Below, piece after piece: positions 36,270 through 49,053 of a stretch of 64,000 bases of DNA. The notes under the pieces are model-generated. The model was not told the origin of the DNA. It saw only the letters and a program-made list of their open reading frames with translations, and did no database searches. Origin of the DNA: Cantharellus purpuraceus (lineage: Eukaryota > Basidiomycota > Agaricomycetes > Cantharellales > Hydnaceae). Positions within the stretch are counted from its first letter, which is position 1, and each line of letters begins with the position of its first letter. Both the position numbers and the translations under genes were made by a program. Where the stretch lies: the NCBI GenBank assembly GCA_025174535.1, contig JALBUN010000006.1, positions 806,001-870,000 on the forward strand, read 5' to 3'.

Positions 36270-37429
36270 TCACCACGGTAACTGCATTACGGCCTCTTCA
36301 TCTTTAGCCCCTATTGCGAACACAACCTCTGCCCTCGCCTTACCATCATTCAGTTGCATAACGATATTAAATAGTGAGTCAATGCCGCGTGTTGGACCTT
36401 CGTGCCGGCAAATCGAGGCAGGGGAATTTGTTGTGTCGCGAAAAAGGCTCCTCACACGGGTAATGTCTACCGTCGACCCCTCCCGGTTTTCTTTGATTGC
36501 CTCACTGCAAAGATATCGTATCCGCTTAATACGATGCGGGGAATCCTCTAGCCATGGTGGCTCATCGACAGGATGCTTCAGGACAAAATGGTTCGAGTGG
36601 ACGACGACCCTATCCTCGTCCTCTTCAATAACCTGCATTCCGAACGGTGATATCTCAACCCCGCGACTGCCCATGGGATCCGCCATCAACATATGTGCAC
36701 TTGTTGCACATCCCCGAACATCCTTCAACTGGTCAAGAGCTTCAGTGACTGACTCTGACTCCAGGACAAGCCGCAAAAGAACGTGAACTGGAAGGAACGA
36801 AGAATTCATTGGCCTGGCTCTAATCGCGTTTAAGCATACGCCGACAGAGGGTGAGTTGAACCCTATTTTGCCGATGATACCAGCCTAACTAATGTGAGTC
36901 TAAATGGCATTTGGGGTTAGGCTTGACTTGCCTCGGTCACCATCCATATCTTAGGCTTACTGGGCTTTTCTATCGACATCAGTGCGAGGTTGTCTTTCAT
37001 TTGTTGGTGCCAATCCCAGTTCTGTGATAGAAACTGCTGACCAACGTTCCATCCCAAGGCGGTGCACCCGTCTGACCACTTGCCCAAGGCAATCTCGCTT
37101 CTGCAGTTAAGAGCTATGATATCCAGGACCCCAACTCCAGGCTCATTCATTCCCTCAGCGATGCCTTGCATTTCATCAAGCAAGTCTGGAGCCAGTTTCG
37201 AAAGCGTTGCGGTGAACTCCCTAGACACCTCTAGAACTTGCGGCCATTCCAGGTTGCAGCGTAACTTGAACATATCTCCATAGAATGCGAGCTGTCGGAT
37301 GATCTGAGTACGCAGAGCATTACCATGTTGCAATCCTATCTGGACACTTTCTGGTTAGACTTCAGCTTTATACTGTGACCGTTGACCCACCTCATGGGAT
37401 GAACCTTTGAGGACCACTCGAAGAACCAT
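36270..37429 (-). CDS. C45-family acyltransferase/peptidase (isopenicillin N acyltransferase-like)
   Basis: Three minus-strand exons (37429-37391, 37339-36932, 36884-36270) give 353 residues. The start MVLRVVLKGSSHEIGLQHG carries the conserved G-x-x-x-Q-H-G block. The second exon has LDIIALNCRSEIALGKWSDGC, ending at the Cys that acts as autocatalytic nucleophile in this Ntn-hydrolase family, then TALGWN and SQNWDWH. The third begins AGIIGKIGFNSPSVGVCLNAI and continues with VHVLLRLVLE and a C-terminal FNIVMQLN. Relatives include fungal acyl-CoA:6-aminopenicillanic acid acyltransferase. In basidiomycetes there is no penicillin pathway, so the acyl substrate is unknown and no synthetase cluster is nearby. 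The second intron (36885-36931) has a GC donor (GAG|gcaagt) and a good branch site (gcctaac). Confidence 0.87.
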
Positions 37430-38138
37430 CACTGGAACGACTGTGGGAGACGCGAGTGGGATGCAGAATCCATGGTCACATGTTGTGTCAAGTCGGGTCC
37501 CGTATGCCGGGCCGGGCTTCCACTCCGCATCCAACAGTTATTACGGTAATTCACAATGTACAATGTGCCACTTGCAATCCCTCACTGGCTCGCTTGCTGC
37601 CAACTAGATGCTACGTGCACTCACCCAAAGTTCAGTTCACGGATCTCTTAGGTCCTTGAAAGGCACCCACTCCGTAGTGAACCCTACAAGATATATTTCC
37701 AATTTAAGCCTCTGATTTTGGTAGGTTTTTTCAATGCTGCGTCCAGAGTCTGGCTAGCAAAGCAACCAAGCTAGTACCAGTGTGAGAAAGGTATATAAGC
37801 CGTCCTTGCCGACGCTGGGCCACAACAGCATGTAACATACCAAGTACAATACTACTCGATTCAGAGGAATCCAAGCAAGATTTTGGTACCTGGATAATTG
37901 AAGGTCTAACGCAACGCCCAAAATCATTGCCAGCCAAACAACGCGTCCTCAAGATCACGTGTAGCTCGTCAATAGGAGTACCTGCTCACAAATAACGCGC
38001 AAATAAACTCGCCCACCAGCGCCCGAACCCGGACTCCAAATCCAACTACCTGACATGTTTGCCTTTTCCTTTCTCCTGAAGCATACCAAATAGAATTCGA
38101 GAATTTGCTTGGGCAGGCCTCTCAGTCCTTTCATTCCA
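37430..38138. other. Divergent promoter region
   Basis: This lies between the minus-strand C45 gene and the plus-strand low-complexity gene. No further exons or motifs were recognised. A pyrimidine-rich patch (gccttttcctttctcc) sits about 65 bp upstream of the right-hand ATG. Confidence 0.4.
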
Positions 38139-41100
38139 ATGCCTGGAACGTTTAATCCCGTTTCTGGTAACCCAGTCGCTGGAGTACCGCATGCCAAATC
38201 CTTCCGCACTCTGTTGGGTTTTGGAAATAGCAATGGCGGGGCATCCTCCATCAAACCATCATTTTTCTCACAGATAAATCTGAAAGCTGGTCGCAAGTCA
38301 TTTGGAGGTCCAACTGACTTCCAGGTGAATGATCACCCTGTGCTGGTTATTGATCCAAAGCCGGACTATGGAGGAACTTGCCAGGGTACGCAGCATCCTG
38401 AAAATTATGCTTTGGATATTTGATATGAAGCATGCCACTGCAGAGAACCGCGTGGTGCTCAATGACGAACCGGACACAGACCGAGCAGGGCATGTGTCAA
38501 TGAAGCCTTCCTCAAGCGGCCCTTCAAAAACAAGTTCAGCCCGTTCAAAGCAGAACATCAGTCGCTCTCTGCCAACCACTCCAGTTGATACTCACACCCC
38601 TTCTTACTCTCTCAACTCTCGTACGGACCTCGATATGTCTCTGGCCAAAGGTGCGACGTCAGAAACACGGGTGGATCCCAACGATTCCGGCATTTCAAAG
38701 CAGCTTCCTGACATTTCCGCTGATCTCTCCCTCCTCATAGACGAGCAATTACCTCCAGATACGGCGTCTCAATGTGACCAGCATCCAGACTCACAGGGCT
38801 TGGTTTTGAACGCAGATAGTACAGAACATGCGTCACACCAGAGAGGTTCTAGTATCCCTACATTTCTAAGGCCTTCTACAGAGTTGGAAACACTAGACCA
38901 GACACAGCATGGGGGGGTTGCAGCCACAGTTCCCCCCTCTTCCCAAATGGCCCAAGGTGTTCTCGGACCTAAAAAGAGCACTGTTCGTCGCTCAGTGGAC
39001 GGTGCGATGGAAAACACAAGTGCATCCTTCGATCTCTCGAGTGCCAGACTCAGCCTGGACCTCATGCGACACAGCCTCGATGAAGATTGGGCCCGAAGTG
39101 TTCTGATTGAGAGCAGTTCTATGCCAAGCGCTGATATGAGTGTTTTACTCCCTCCAGATTCATCCCTCAAAGCCAGGGGCAGCGGCCCTGTCACTAGCAC
39201 GCCTTTTCTCAGTCCAACCGCTTCTCCTTCATTATCACAGCGCAAGGAAAGAGAAGTCAGTTTTGACCTTGATGCCCTCGACCCAGATCTTGTTGCATTG
39301 TTAAGACCGAATAGTGTGAACCAGGGACGGACGCGGATGAATCGCGTCGTGACGCCTTCTCCATTGGAGCCTTTCGCCCCACCACCCGATCCTCTGAATC
39401 CTGGGACAACCATGAGGCAACCTGTCATCACCGCATCACCATCCGCGTCTCCTTCTTCGTCTAATGGGCATGTCAGACAAGAGGTGCCGATGCCATCGCC
39501 TATACGTAAATTTGCTACTATTTCGGCGTCCTCGTCCCCTGCCAGACAGTCGCGTTTGCCTCGGTCATATACGGCTCAAGACATTTTTCCTCCCTCAAAG
39601 TCACCGAAGCCAGCCCTAGCTTCCTCTGCGAACGTCGATGTGACCTGGCAAGATATTCGTACACGAAATGATGGGCGACCCTCTCCTTCGGCGATCTCTC
39701 TCTCTGACAGTGGAACAAAGTTAGACGTCTCGAAGCAGCCGAGTCCGCTCTCGGCGACACCCCTTACGCTGGATGATTTGCAGCCCAAACCTGGTACAAT
39801 GGAGCCGTCAATAGGATCGACATCTACTTTGAATGTTACTACGCGTCGCAAGGGCCGCATCCCTATGCCAACGCCGATACAGTCACCGAGTCCCATTCCT
39901 ATACTTCCATCGTCAGTTGATTCACGTCCCACTGCACACTACGTGCTACAAAGTCGTGATCGTGATTTCAGGCCGCCCTCTGCATCACCTGAAATACATG
40001 TTCTATATCCGCAGACGTTCGGCAGCGCTGGTCGCGAGCGTGAACGGATCAGACCTTCGATGGATGGTTTATTTTCTAAGCCACCCAGTCCGGACAGAAC
40101 TGTAGGGCGTCCAGGTTCAGCAGGCGCTGGGGGGCCACCTGGTCCTTTCCATGCCAGGTTGAACTCCCATGGGTTTTCGCACTCTCGAGATCGAGATTGG
40201 GATTTGTCCGCAGACAGAAGATATCGTAAGCGAAGCATGAGTCTAGACCAGGGTTCATCGGGTGTAGAAGGAAGAACAGAAGACTTTCAAGGCCAGGGAA
40301 TCTTCAACTCAAGACATAGGGGACTAGGCGAGCGCGAGCGATTAGCTGAGTCGGTCGGTCACGGTGGATCTGAATATGCATATAGCGCGGCCAGTGGCCT
40401 CGGTACGCCTTACGACACTCGAGATCCTGATAGGGATCGCGAGCGCTATGGATATGGGTATGGATACGGCGAACGAGAGCGGCCTGCGAGACCCCATCCG
40501 GATTGGTTAGGTCCACGGACTATGAAGGCCTTCGCTGCGGCAGGCCTTTTGGATGATACAAGAGATACTGCTGGATCGAAGTGGGTTTCAAATTTCCAGA
40601 TGGAAGAGTGGCATATTTATCCTTTGTTCAGGTATGGTGGATTCTTGCGGAGCGCGAGTGATCGTGATTTCAGGACGCCAGGGTCAGGAGGTAGTCGCGA
40701 ACGACCAAGTCCAGTCCTTGGAGGGTTTCCATTATTGGATACTGAGAGAGATCGGTTAGCGTTGTCCCTATTTATCTCAATCTCCTGAAGAATGAACCTA
40801 ATGCTCCTGCTGACAGCAACAGCCTCGCATTCAGTGGCCGTAGCAGTGACCGCGATTTTAGGTCCTCAGGAGCGCGATCTGGTGCCGCAAGTCCGAGTAC
40901 TACGGTCAATGCAAGACCATTATCACGCAATGACTCATGGATCCACTCTCGACCTCCCCCACTCCTTGCACGCAACATGTCGGACTTGTTGTCCCATCGA
41001 GGGAGCGCAGACGGCCGAGATAGTACTAGTGGCGTTCATCCACGGACCGGTTCCGTGTATTCTATGGGCGGTGGTGGAACAGGTGGCGGCAGTACTGGGA

Positions 41101-41894
41101 GTGGCGGGGGACGTGCATCGCCAACGACCACAAGTTCTTTATTTGCAATGCAATCGCAAATCCAATCTCTTAAAGAGAAACATGACATACAGACGGAGGC
41201 ACTACTTGCTGCCCTGGCTGATTCACAGAAAACGAGCAGAGAGCTAAAAGAAGAGAACGAAGCGCTGAAGAGCCAGGTAAGGTCGCTAGAGGAGCGCCTA
41301 GCCGAAACCATTGCAAATTCGAGGCAGAAGGAGAAAGAACTATCGCGAACGCTGCGTGTGAGGCCAGTGCATTCGCCAGATCGCACACGCATTGTGACGT
41401 CTCATCGCAACGCGGAAGTTTCAATCAAATCACGTCCTCCGTCCCGGCCATCCTCTCGGTCTACACCCTCTCCAACAAAGAGACGTCCTTCTACAAGTAG
41501 TAGCATGTTCCCTCCTATACCGGGCTCCATGTCACTCCTCATGGCAGAAACACCGGGATCACCTCTCCATGGCTCAATTGGCTCTGGCTCTGGTTCGTCA
41601 CCGCCCCCTTCTCCCACACTCGTACTTCCCAGGCTCGCCTCCAAGCAAAAGTCACCTGAACGGGAAAAGTTTAACGGTGACAATGTAACACCTGTGCTTT
41701 CATCACAACCTGTGACGATATCGCATAAGCGATCGACGTCTGGAGCTAGTGTCGCGACCAGCACAAATTTCTCGTTTGAGACAGGATCTCCCGGTAGTCT
41801 CAAGTTGAAACCGGAACACGAACTCCTTCTGGACGATATGACTCGACTCAGCTTGGTCACTGGTTTTGATGGCGACTCCGAAGCTGAGACATGA
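38139..41894 (+). CDS. Large low-complexity coiled-coil protein, function unknown
   Basis: Three exons (38139-38385, 38444-40754, 40817-41894) join in phase to 1,211 residues. The N-terminus (MPGTFNPVSGNPVAGVPHAK ... PTDFQVNDHPVLVIDPKP) is the only ordered-looking part before ~750 residues of Ser/Pro/Thr-rich sequence. That stretch holds many SP/TP sites (possible proline-directed phosphorylation) and Arg-Asp/Arg-Glu repeats (SRDRDW, GERERL, DPDRDRERYGYGYG). A conserved-looking patch LGPRTMKAFAAAGLLDD lies near 40510-40560, followed by SASDRDFRTPGSGG and a second SSDRDFRSSG across the last intron. A coiled coil of ~65 residues (LKEKHDIQTEALLAALADSQ onward) encoded at 41167-41345 suggests dimerisation. 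I do not recognise a family. A cytoskeletal or polarity scaffold is possible but is only a guess from composition. Confidence 0.75.
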
Positions 41895-42708
41895 GAGCTT
41901 TCTGCGACACCAAAATTTCAGCGTCTTGTTTCCTTCTGTTTCGACTTCTTTTTTTTTTCCGACTTCCATGTTATTTTCTGCATATCCCTGCAACATCATT
42001 TGTGGATCAGACGTACATAACCATCATTCCTCGCATTATTTGATATATTCTTGTCTCGGTCTGTGTTACATTTGTTCCCTTTGCAATCATCCAATTTGTA
42101 CCAAGGAGATAGATATATTTGATCATGTTGGATGGTCACCTGCTATAGATGTGCGCATGTAATATTATATTGTGGATGTTTGATAAACTCGATGATGGGT
42201 CACCTCAAGCTGCAGCCGGTACCGTCCAGATGCTTCCAAGCCTGAGTAGAGAGAATATGCTGCAAAAACATTTATCAAAACACTATATTGAAAGTCTCAG
42301 GCACAGAAACCATCTTGGTACCTGACGGAGCTGCGTATTGCTACCTGTACAGTTTCTACCTCGAGTCCATATACGCTGATGGGAACATCACCGGTCTCCG
42401 ATTTGAACTTGTCAGTATAACCATTTAGCAGGTAGATCATAACTTATACAACTATTGAACTATGTCAAATTATGCTGAGGACAATGTTCATGATGCCGAT
42501 AAGTATTTTTGCACATGGAAATGAAATAATATGACCTTGTGATAAGCCCGTCTTGGGATACGAGCTAAAAACATGTTTGCGACAGCACTTAAACGTTACG
42601 TTCATCAATTGTCTGCGTATTGGAGCCGTACGTAGACTAGCACTGGTGTCAGTACTATGCATGTAACGCGGATCAACCGCGCCGCGGATCTAAATTGTGA
42701 ACTGCTAA
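41895..42708. other. Intergenic, no gene seen
   Basis: 3' flank of the coiled-coil gene with a T-rich stretch at 41949-41960, then the promoter of the alpha-mannosidase gene. No coding frame with motif content was found. Confidence 0.45.
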
Positions 42709-45700
42709 ATGGCTCACCAACACAACAGCGACAAGTCTAATGATTCCGGCTCTGGCCTAGGGTATCCCGACCTCAATTATTCCTCGGGCAACAAGTGGGT
42801 CAAAAATCTGACTCAAGTACGTTTGTCTACCTCCCACATCTCAGAAAGGCTAAGCTCAGCCTGAACTTCTAGGGCCGACTTGGCTCGTTCCTGGGAGGTC
42901 ACTTCTCAGATGTGAACTTGAGCAAGGTCCTCTTTCATGAGAGGCTTCATGGACCTAACCATGTGACCCTACAAGTCTGGAGTGCTCCAGGGCGTACGAA
43001 ACCATCGTTTCAGGAAGCAATGAAGCAGAAATTCAAGCCCGCGAAGAAAGGAGACTCGTTCGGACCATCATGTGCATGTCGACAAATTCTGTTTATTCGA
43101 GTTTCCTCTGACGTTAGATGCAGGGGTGAGACTTAAGCTTTCAGTGTCGACTCTTGTTGACGTGGAGGAAGACCAACCATTGGTGGAAAGTGACGGTCAA
43201 AATACCCTCCGACTGGACCAAATATGAGAGAGTGCAGTGTGAGACTCAAATTCCACCCCTACGTTGATTCATGACTCAACCGCTGCATTCTAGTTGAGTT
43301 TGATCCAGGTTGTGAGGTAAGGCATTTGTAACGCTGAACGTTAACAAAATGTTGAAGTGAATATCAGGCCATGATATTCACAACAGATGGGACGCCTGTT
43401 CAAGGTGGCACTAGTCAATATAATCATACCAATGTAAAAGCCTGATCGTCAAAACAGGGATCACTGGAGGACATGGGGGTGATCGTCGCGTGGAATACAT
43501 CATCCCTCTGGAAGACCGGAAGAAGGGGACATATGACTTCGTTATCGAGCAGAGTTGCAACGGGATGTTCGGTGTGCCTTTTTCCGGAGATACCATCGAT
43601 CCTCCGGATATGCATAGGTACTATAAGGTCTGTTTTACCATTTTGCTCAGACTTTGCCCTTGTCCCTTATGCCAGTAAAGCTTGCTTCGGCGGATCTTGT
43701 TGTTCCTAATCAAGAAGCATGGCACCTCTTGTGGGACTTCAGAACGCTTCAGCAGCTTGTTGGAAGCTTGCCTGGCAACACAGCGCTTCAGAACAAGGCT
43801 TTGGTGGTTGCTAACTCCATCATGAATGTTTTTGACCATCAGGATCTGGCGTCCATTCTCAAGGCTCGCAAGTTAGCTGAAGAAGTCTTTGGTGAAGGGT
43901 GGGCTGAAAAAGGCGACAAAGTATACCAAGAAGCACACGTGAAGGAGCAAATTTATGGGATTGGCCATTGTCATATTGACACTGCTTGGTTAGGGGAACG
44001 CTTACCACTAGATGATGATCGAGTTTCTCACTGCAGATGATAAATAGGCTATGGCCCTATAGCTCAACCCAGCAGAAAATAGCTCGATCGTGGTCAACAC
44101 AGGCGAGCTAAGTTTGATTTCTGACGATTTGCACTGACATCGACTTCAGGTGGATCTCATGGAACGTTACCCTGAACATCGATTTACTTGTAGTTCTGCT
44201 CAACAATACAAGTGGTTAGAGCAGGTGAGTGGATTCCGATATCCTCTACATCAGTCATTGAATCCTTGGTAGCTTTACCCGCCCCTGTTCAAACGCGTGA
44301 AAGACAAGATTGCTACTGGGCAATTTCAACCAGTTGGAGGCCAGTGGCTCGAGTCTGACGGCAATATGCCGTCTGGCGAGGCATTTGCTCGGCAGTTTAT
44401 TTTTGGTCAGCGATACTTCGAGTCGAGGTTTGGGTTGCGTTGTGGTAGATTTGTTCGTTTACTCCGTTTGAGCTGGCTACTGAATATTTATGTTGTAGAA
44501 ACTGCGTGGTTACCTGATTCGTTCGGTCTAAACGGTGCACTTCCTCAGGTCCTTGCACTGACATCATTCAATCTATTCTACAACTAACCTCTTCTTTGGT
44601 AGTTGATCAGGGGTGCAGGGATGAAATATTTCTTCACTCAGAAGCTGTCCTGGTTTGTCGCATAGTGACACACGATGCATGGAATGTTGATTTAACCTTC
44701 AGGAATAACATGTGGATTGGTTGTTTGCATCTGGGGCTTTATGCTGTGATTGACTATGATATCACATTTCAGAAACGTTTTCCCACATTCGACATTCAAT
44801 TGGGTTGGTATTGATGGTACACCAGTTCTTTGTGTATGTTATCAACTTATCAACGGTAGTTTGAGACGCTGACCCACTGGTTTCACTTGCTAAGCACATG
44901 ACTCCCGTCGGTATGCATCTCCCTTTTGATCTATCTCTGATACATCATCTTTCAAACAGAGACATATACCGCTCAGGCGACTGTTGGCGACACAGTTAAA
45001 GGGGCTACGAACCACAAGGTTTGCCTTTGTTGGTTGATGCTGCATAGAACATGGATTTATTCCCTTGAGTAGAATCTCGAGTCGTCATCTACGGCGCTCC
45101 TTGTCTTTGGAAATGGCGATGGCGGAGGTGGTCCTCTAGCCCCTATGCTTGAAAATGTTTGACTTTGGAAAGTTTTCGCTCTCTCCTTACAGGTGACTGA
45201 TATTGAACCAGCTTCGACGAGTCCGTGCAGCAGCCAATAACTATCGCGAAGTTCCTATTGTAAGCATGGGTAAAAGTGTTGACGATTTCTTCCACGACCT
45301 CGATCTCGATACCAGTCACGGAAAGACGCTACCTAACTGGTAATTTGGGAATATTGGTGTTTTCTGAGCTAATATTACCATTGCAACTTAGGCATGGGGA
45401 GCTTTATCTGGAGGTCAGTTTACCAGATAGTGTGTGGTGGGGTCTCTTACCCATTCCTATCCAAAGTTCCATCGTGGAACGTATACGAGCCATGGTATAT
45501 TTTTTGTTTCTCCTGTGTGCATTCTCTGTCTAATACTATTGCTTATTTCAGGTTCAATCAAGAAAGGAAATCGAAAGTCCGAGATTCTACTCCGTGACAT
45601 CGAGGCATGATAATTGTTGCTTCACTCACCCGGCTGATATTGATGGTCATTGCAGCACGTTGCTACCTTAGCATCCTTGTACAGGAAAGGCAGTTATGTA

Positions 45701-48049
45701 TTTCCCCAAGAGCAGATCAATGCTTTGTGGGAAAACGTTCTTCTCAATCAGTGTACGTGAAAGTGCTGTTGCTATGGAGCACTTGCATTGACTGTATCTG
45801 CGTATTTAGTCCATGATGGTTGGTGCATTTCTCAACACACAGGCAAGTCATCATGCTAACAGTTTGACTCAACAGTGTTACCTGGATCTGCTATGTAAAT
45901 TTCCTACCCTTTCACAATCAAATTCCGCTCATATGTTTATATCCAGTGGTATGGTCTATGATGACGCCGAGAAAATCTATGCCAGAGTTTCTAAAGACGG
46001 CAATGAGCTTCTCGAAGGGGCTCTCCAAGCTCTTATTCCCAAATCTGTGGCCGTATCTCTAGCCCAACCTTTGCAATCTACGGTCACTGGCAGGATAATT
46101 GCGTATAACACTACACCATTCCCGCGCCTTGACGTTATTCAGGTTCCACTCCACGGCCCCGGTGGAAATAGGCTTAAAGCTGAAGTGGTGCAGGTTGCAA
46201 AAGATGGCAAAACTGGCTACATTCTTGTTGATGGCACCACCGCCCCAGGGCCTGGACATGCGAGGGGCTTGTTCGCTGATGTACGGCCAGCTTCTAGTAT
46301 GTTCCCCGAATACGAACAGTAATTCAGAGTTAGATGATACGATGCTTGTCTGTAGCGCGTGCCGCCGCCGAAGACGAATGCATACTCCAGAATGCCTATG
46401 TAACACTCAAGATTGTGGGGGGCCGTATCACAAGTCTCGTTGACGTGGCCCAGAAGTATAATTCTTTTTGTTTTCGTTGGAATAATAATAAAACTTGGTT
46501 TATAGGAGGGAGTTGGTGCCTGCCGGTTCTACTGGAGGACTAATCATTTATGACGACCGGCCAAACTACTGGGATGCATGGGGTACGCGAAGCTACTGGG
46601 TTACTTCGTAGAAGTTTGCTGATTCCTATATCAGACGTGGAAATTCATCACTTGGAGACGCCTCATGAGCTAAAGTTCACCAACGTCAAGGTGCTGGAGA
46701 ATGGGCCTGTCCGAGCGTCAGTTGTAGCTGAGGTCAAATACGGCAAGAGCACCATCAGGACTACGGTAAGTTCCCTTTTCCCTACAATTACTAGTCAATA
46801 TCTCGCAAATACGCATTTAGATTTCGCTCGATGCGATTGCAGGTAGATTGGCACTTACTATGCCCTTAGTAACTGACTTACCCTCATATTTAGCCACGGT
46901 TAAGAGTACCTCACGCTCGTATATTCGGTTCGATGCAGACGTGGACTGGCACGAGCGACATAAATTCTTGAAGTGTGCGTAACGATATATATACAGTCCA
47001 CGTTATGTTATGAAGGCGCTTTGATTAGTCGAGATCCCCCTTAATATCCATAACGATAACGCAACCTACGAGACGCCTTTCGGATTCGTTCAGCGTCCGA
47101 CTCACAAGAATACGACCTGGGATATTGCCCGATTCGAAGTTTGCGGACATAAAGTAAGGTTTCTAGTTTGATGAACGTCAGCTGTCTATTCAACTGAGCG
47201 AGCACCAAGTACGCTGACCTGAGTGAGCACGGCTATGGGGTCGCCATCCTCTCAGAGTCCAAATATGGGTTTGCCACACACGGGAATGTTATGAGTATTT
47301 CTCTGCTTCGTGCTGCTACTGCACCTGATGCAGAGCAGGACCAAGGTGACCTCGCATCCCTCCGACTGTGGATGTTGACTCAGTTTATTTCACTTAGGGA
47401 GACACGAATTTTCGTGGGCGGTGTTACCACATTTAGGCCATTTCATAAACAGTTCTGAAGTGCCATCCGCCGCTTTCTTGTTTAATTCGCCACTGCACCG
47501 TGAGATTAACCCATTTCAGTGCAGTTTTTCAACGCTTATTTCAAGGAAACAGTCCGGTATCTTATGGACGGACCATTGCGTGCGCACGAGCGGCTCCCGA
47601 AGACGCCCTTTTCCGTCAGTGGTGCACCCAATGTTATTTTGGAGACAATCAAGCGTAGCGACAATGAGAAATTCATTGGAAAGCAAGATAGCGACTCTAG
47701 TGTAGTCATCCTTCGTTTATACGAAGCACTTGGTGGGCATGCTACAGCTCAGCTCAGAATTGCAGGAAATCTCCAAGTTTCTAAAGCGACCCTCACCAAC
47801 TTACTCGAGGACGACCTGCAGACACTGGACGTCATCAAACCCACAGGCAAGGATTTTTCTACATCTGTGACATTGTCTTTCCATGGGTTCCAAGTCTTGA
47901 CTGTGAAGCTGGTGGTCGCTACGTCTTCGCCAATAGCACATGCAGATGGAGAGTAAGTGCTCTAATTTTCTTGATGGCTCACATGTTTATATCTATTGGT
48001 TATTTGGGCGATCAGTTCTTCAGGTGATGAATGGACCTTCATCGCTTGA
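42709..48049 (+). CDS. AMS1: Alpha-mannosidase, glycoside hydrolase family 38 (Ams1-like)
   Basis: About two dozen exons. The first begins MAHQHNSDKSNDSG; the last small exon (48016-48049) ends the protein in DSSGDEWTFIA. Core GH38 blocks are IYGIGHCHIDTAWLWPY (metal-binding His and Asp), DLMERYPEHRFTCSSAQQYKWLE, GGQWLESDGNMPSGEAFARQ, and ETAWLPDSFGLNGALPQ with the nucleophile Asp. Then come HSTFNWVGIDGTPVLCHMTP, GDGGGGP, WHGELYLEFHRGTYTSHG, NQFHDVLPGSAI and the C-terminal beta domain (ETPFGFVQRPTH; YGVAILSESKYGF; GHFINS). The yeast homologue degrades free oligosaccharides in the vacuole after Cvt delivery. Two introns have GC donors (after STQ at ~44101 and after RDIE at ~45607). The splice joining FGPS to TNHWWKV (~43070-43170) was not resolved cleanly. 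No disabling change was proved. Confidence 0.88.
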
Positions 48050-48297
48050 AAGGGAGAATGAACGCATTTCTTGGCTGTAAAGTACACTGGTGTATGACGA
48101 TATCAATGTTAACGTTGTTATAAGCATATTTTGAACATTCTCAAAAAATGAAATATTATTCTACTTGGTACCGCCTGTACTCTTTAAACGGTTGGAACCG
48201 CAGCTCAGCTGCCCTCTTTTGAAGCGAAGAACGAATAATTGTCGGGCTCCTCATACACGCACTTCTTTTACCTTGATCACACAAACTTTCATTGAGC

Positions 48298-49053
48298 ATG
48301 CCGAAGGTATGTGGAGTCAACTCCTACCTTCTTGGATGGGGAACTAACACCTCTTATGAATGTACCTGCCTGTCAGAACAAGGGAAAAGTGCAAAGCTTA
48401 ATCTGCAGAGACGTAGAAGGAGTTACTGACGAATTTGGTTTGCGCTCGTAGGGAGGGAAAAATAGGCGGAGAGGGAAGAATGAGAATGACGATGACAAGC
48501 GAGAATTGGTGTTTAGGGAGGATGGCCAAGGTACGTCTTTCCTGTGCTGTGGTATTCGCGTTGTCTTGACGCTAATTTATGAGTTTGCGATTGAAAGAGT
48601 ATGCACAAGTCATCAAGATGTTGGGAAATGGTCGGTTGGAGGCTCAGTGTTTCGATGGAGAGAAAAGATTAGCTCACATCCGTGGAAAGATGCGGAAAAA
48701 GGTATATTTTCGCCTTTCATCCTCCTTATACTATGCTATCTCCTTCACTAATCTCCTAGGTCTGGATTAATCAAGGCGACATCATCCTACTCTCCCTCCG
48801 AGACTTTCAAGACGACAAGGGGGATGTTATTGTGAAATACACGGCAGATGAAGCACGCTCGCTGAAGGCATACGGAGAGCTCCCCGAGAACGTCAAGACG
48901 AGACTGACACATTTGGCGAAGAGGACGGGGAGTGCACGTTTGAGTTTGGTGAGGAGGGCGAGGTGGACATTGATGAGATCTGAGACAGGGAAATGGGATT
49001 CGTTTTACTATAGCGCTGGTGCGTTGGTATTGGTGTTTTCTTTTGAACAATGA
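48298..49053 (+). CDS. TIF11: Translation initiation factor eIF1A, C-terminal frameshift
   Basis: Exons chain from a tiny first exon (ATG CCG AAG, 48298-48306) through [25 protein letters not shown], then [20 protein letters not shown] with [13 protein letters not shown], and [20 protein letters not shown]. This is the complete basic tail plus OB-fold of eIF1A, which helps scan for the start codon in the 43S complex. After YGELPENVK the expected [10 protein letters not shown] tail is lost from the frame. At 48895-48902 the sequence reads AAG-AC-GAG, as if four bases were missing. The normal acidic tail ([20 protein letters not shown], ending DIDEI) continues in the next frame to a TGA at 48981-48983. 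As read, the frame instead runs basic sequence to 49053. Because the gene is essential and normally single copy, a sequence error is the first suspect. Confidence 0.85.

Noticed and set aside
47500..47519. A 20-bp intron in the alpha-mannosidase gene
   Set aside because: A 53-bp intron (47500-47552) gives the same frame and a better protein match (SPLHLRYLMDGPLR).
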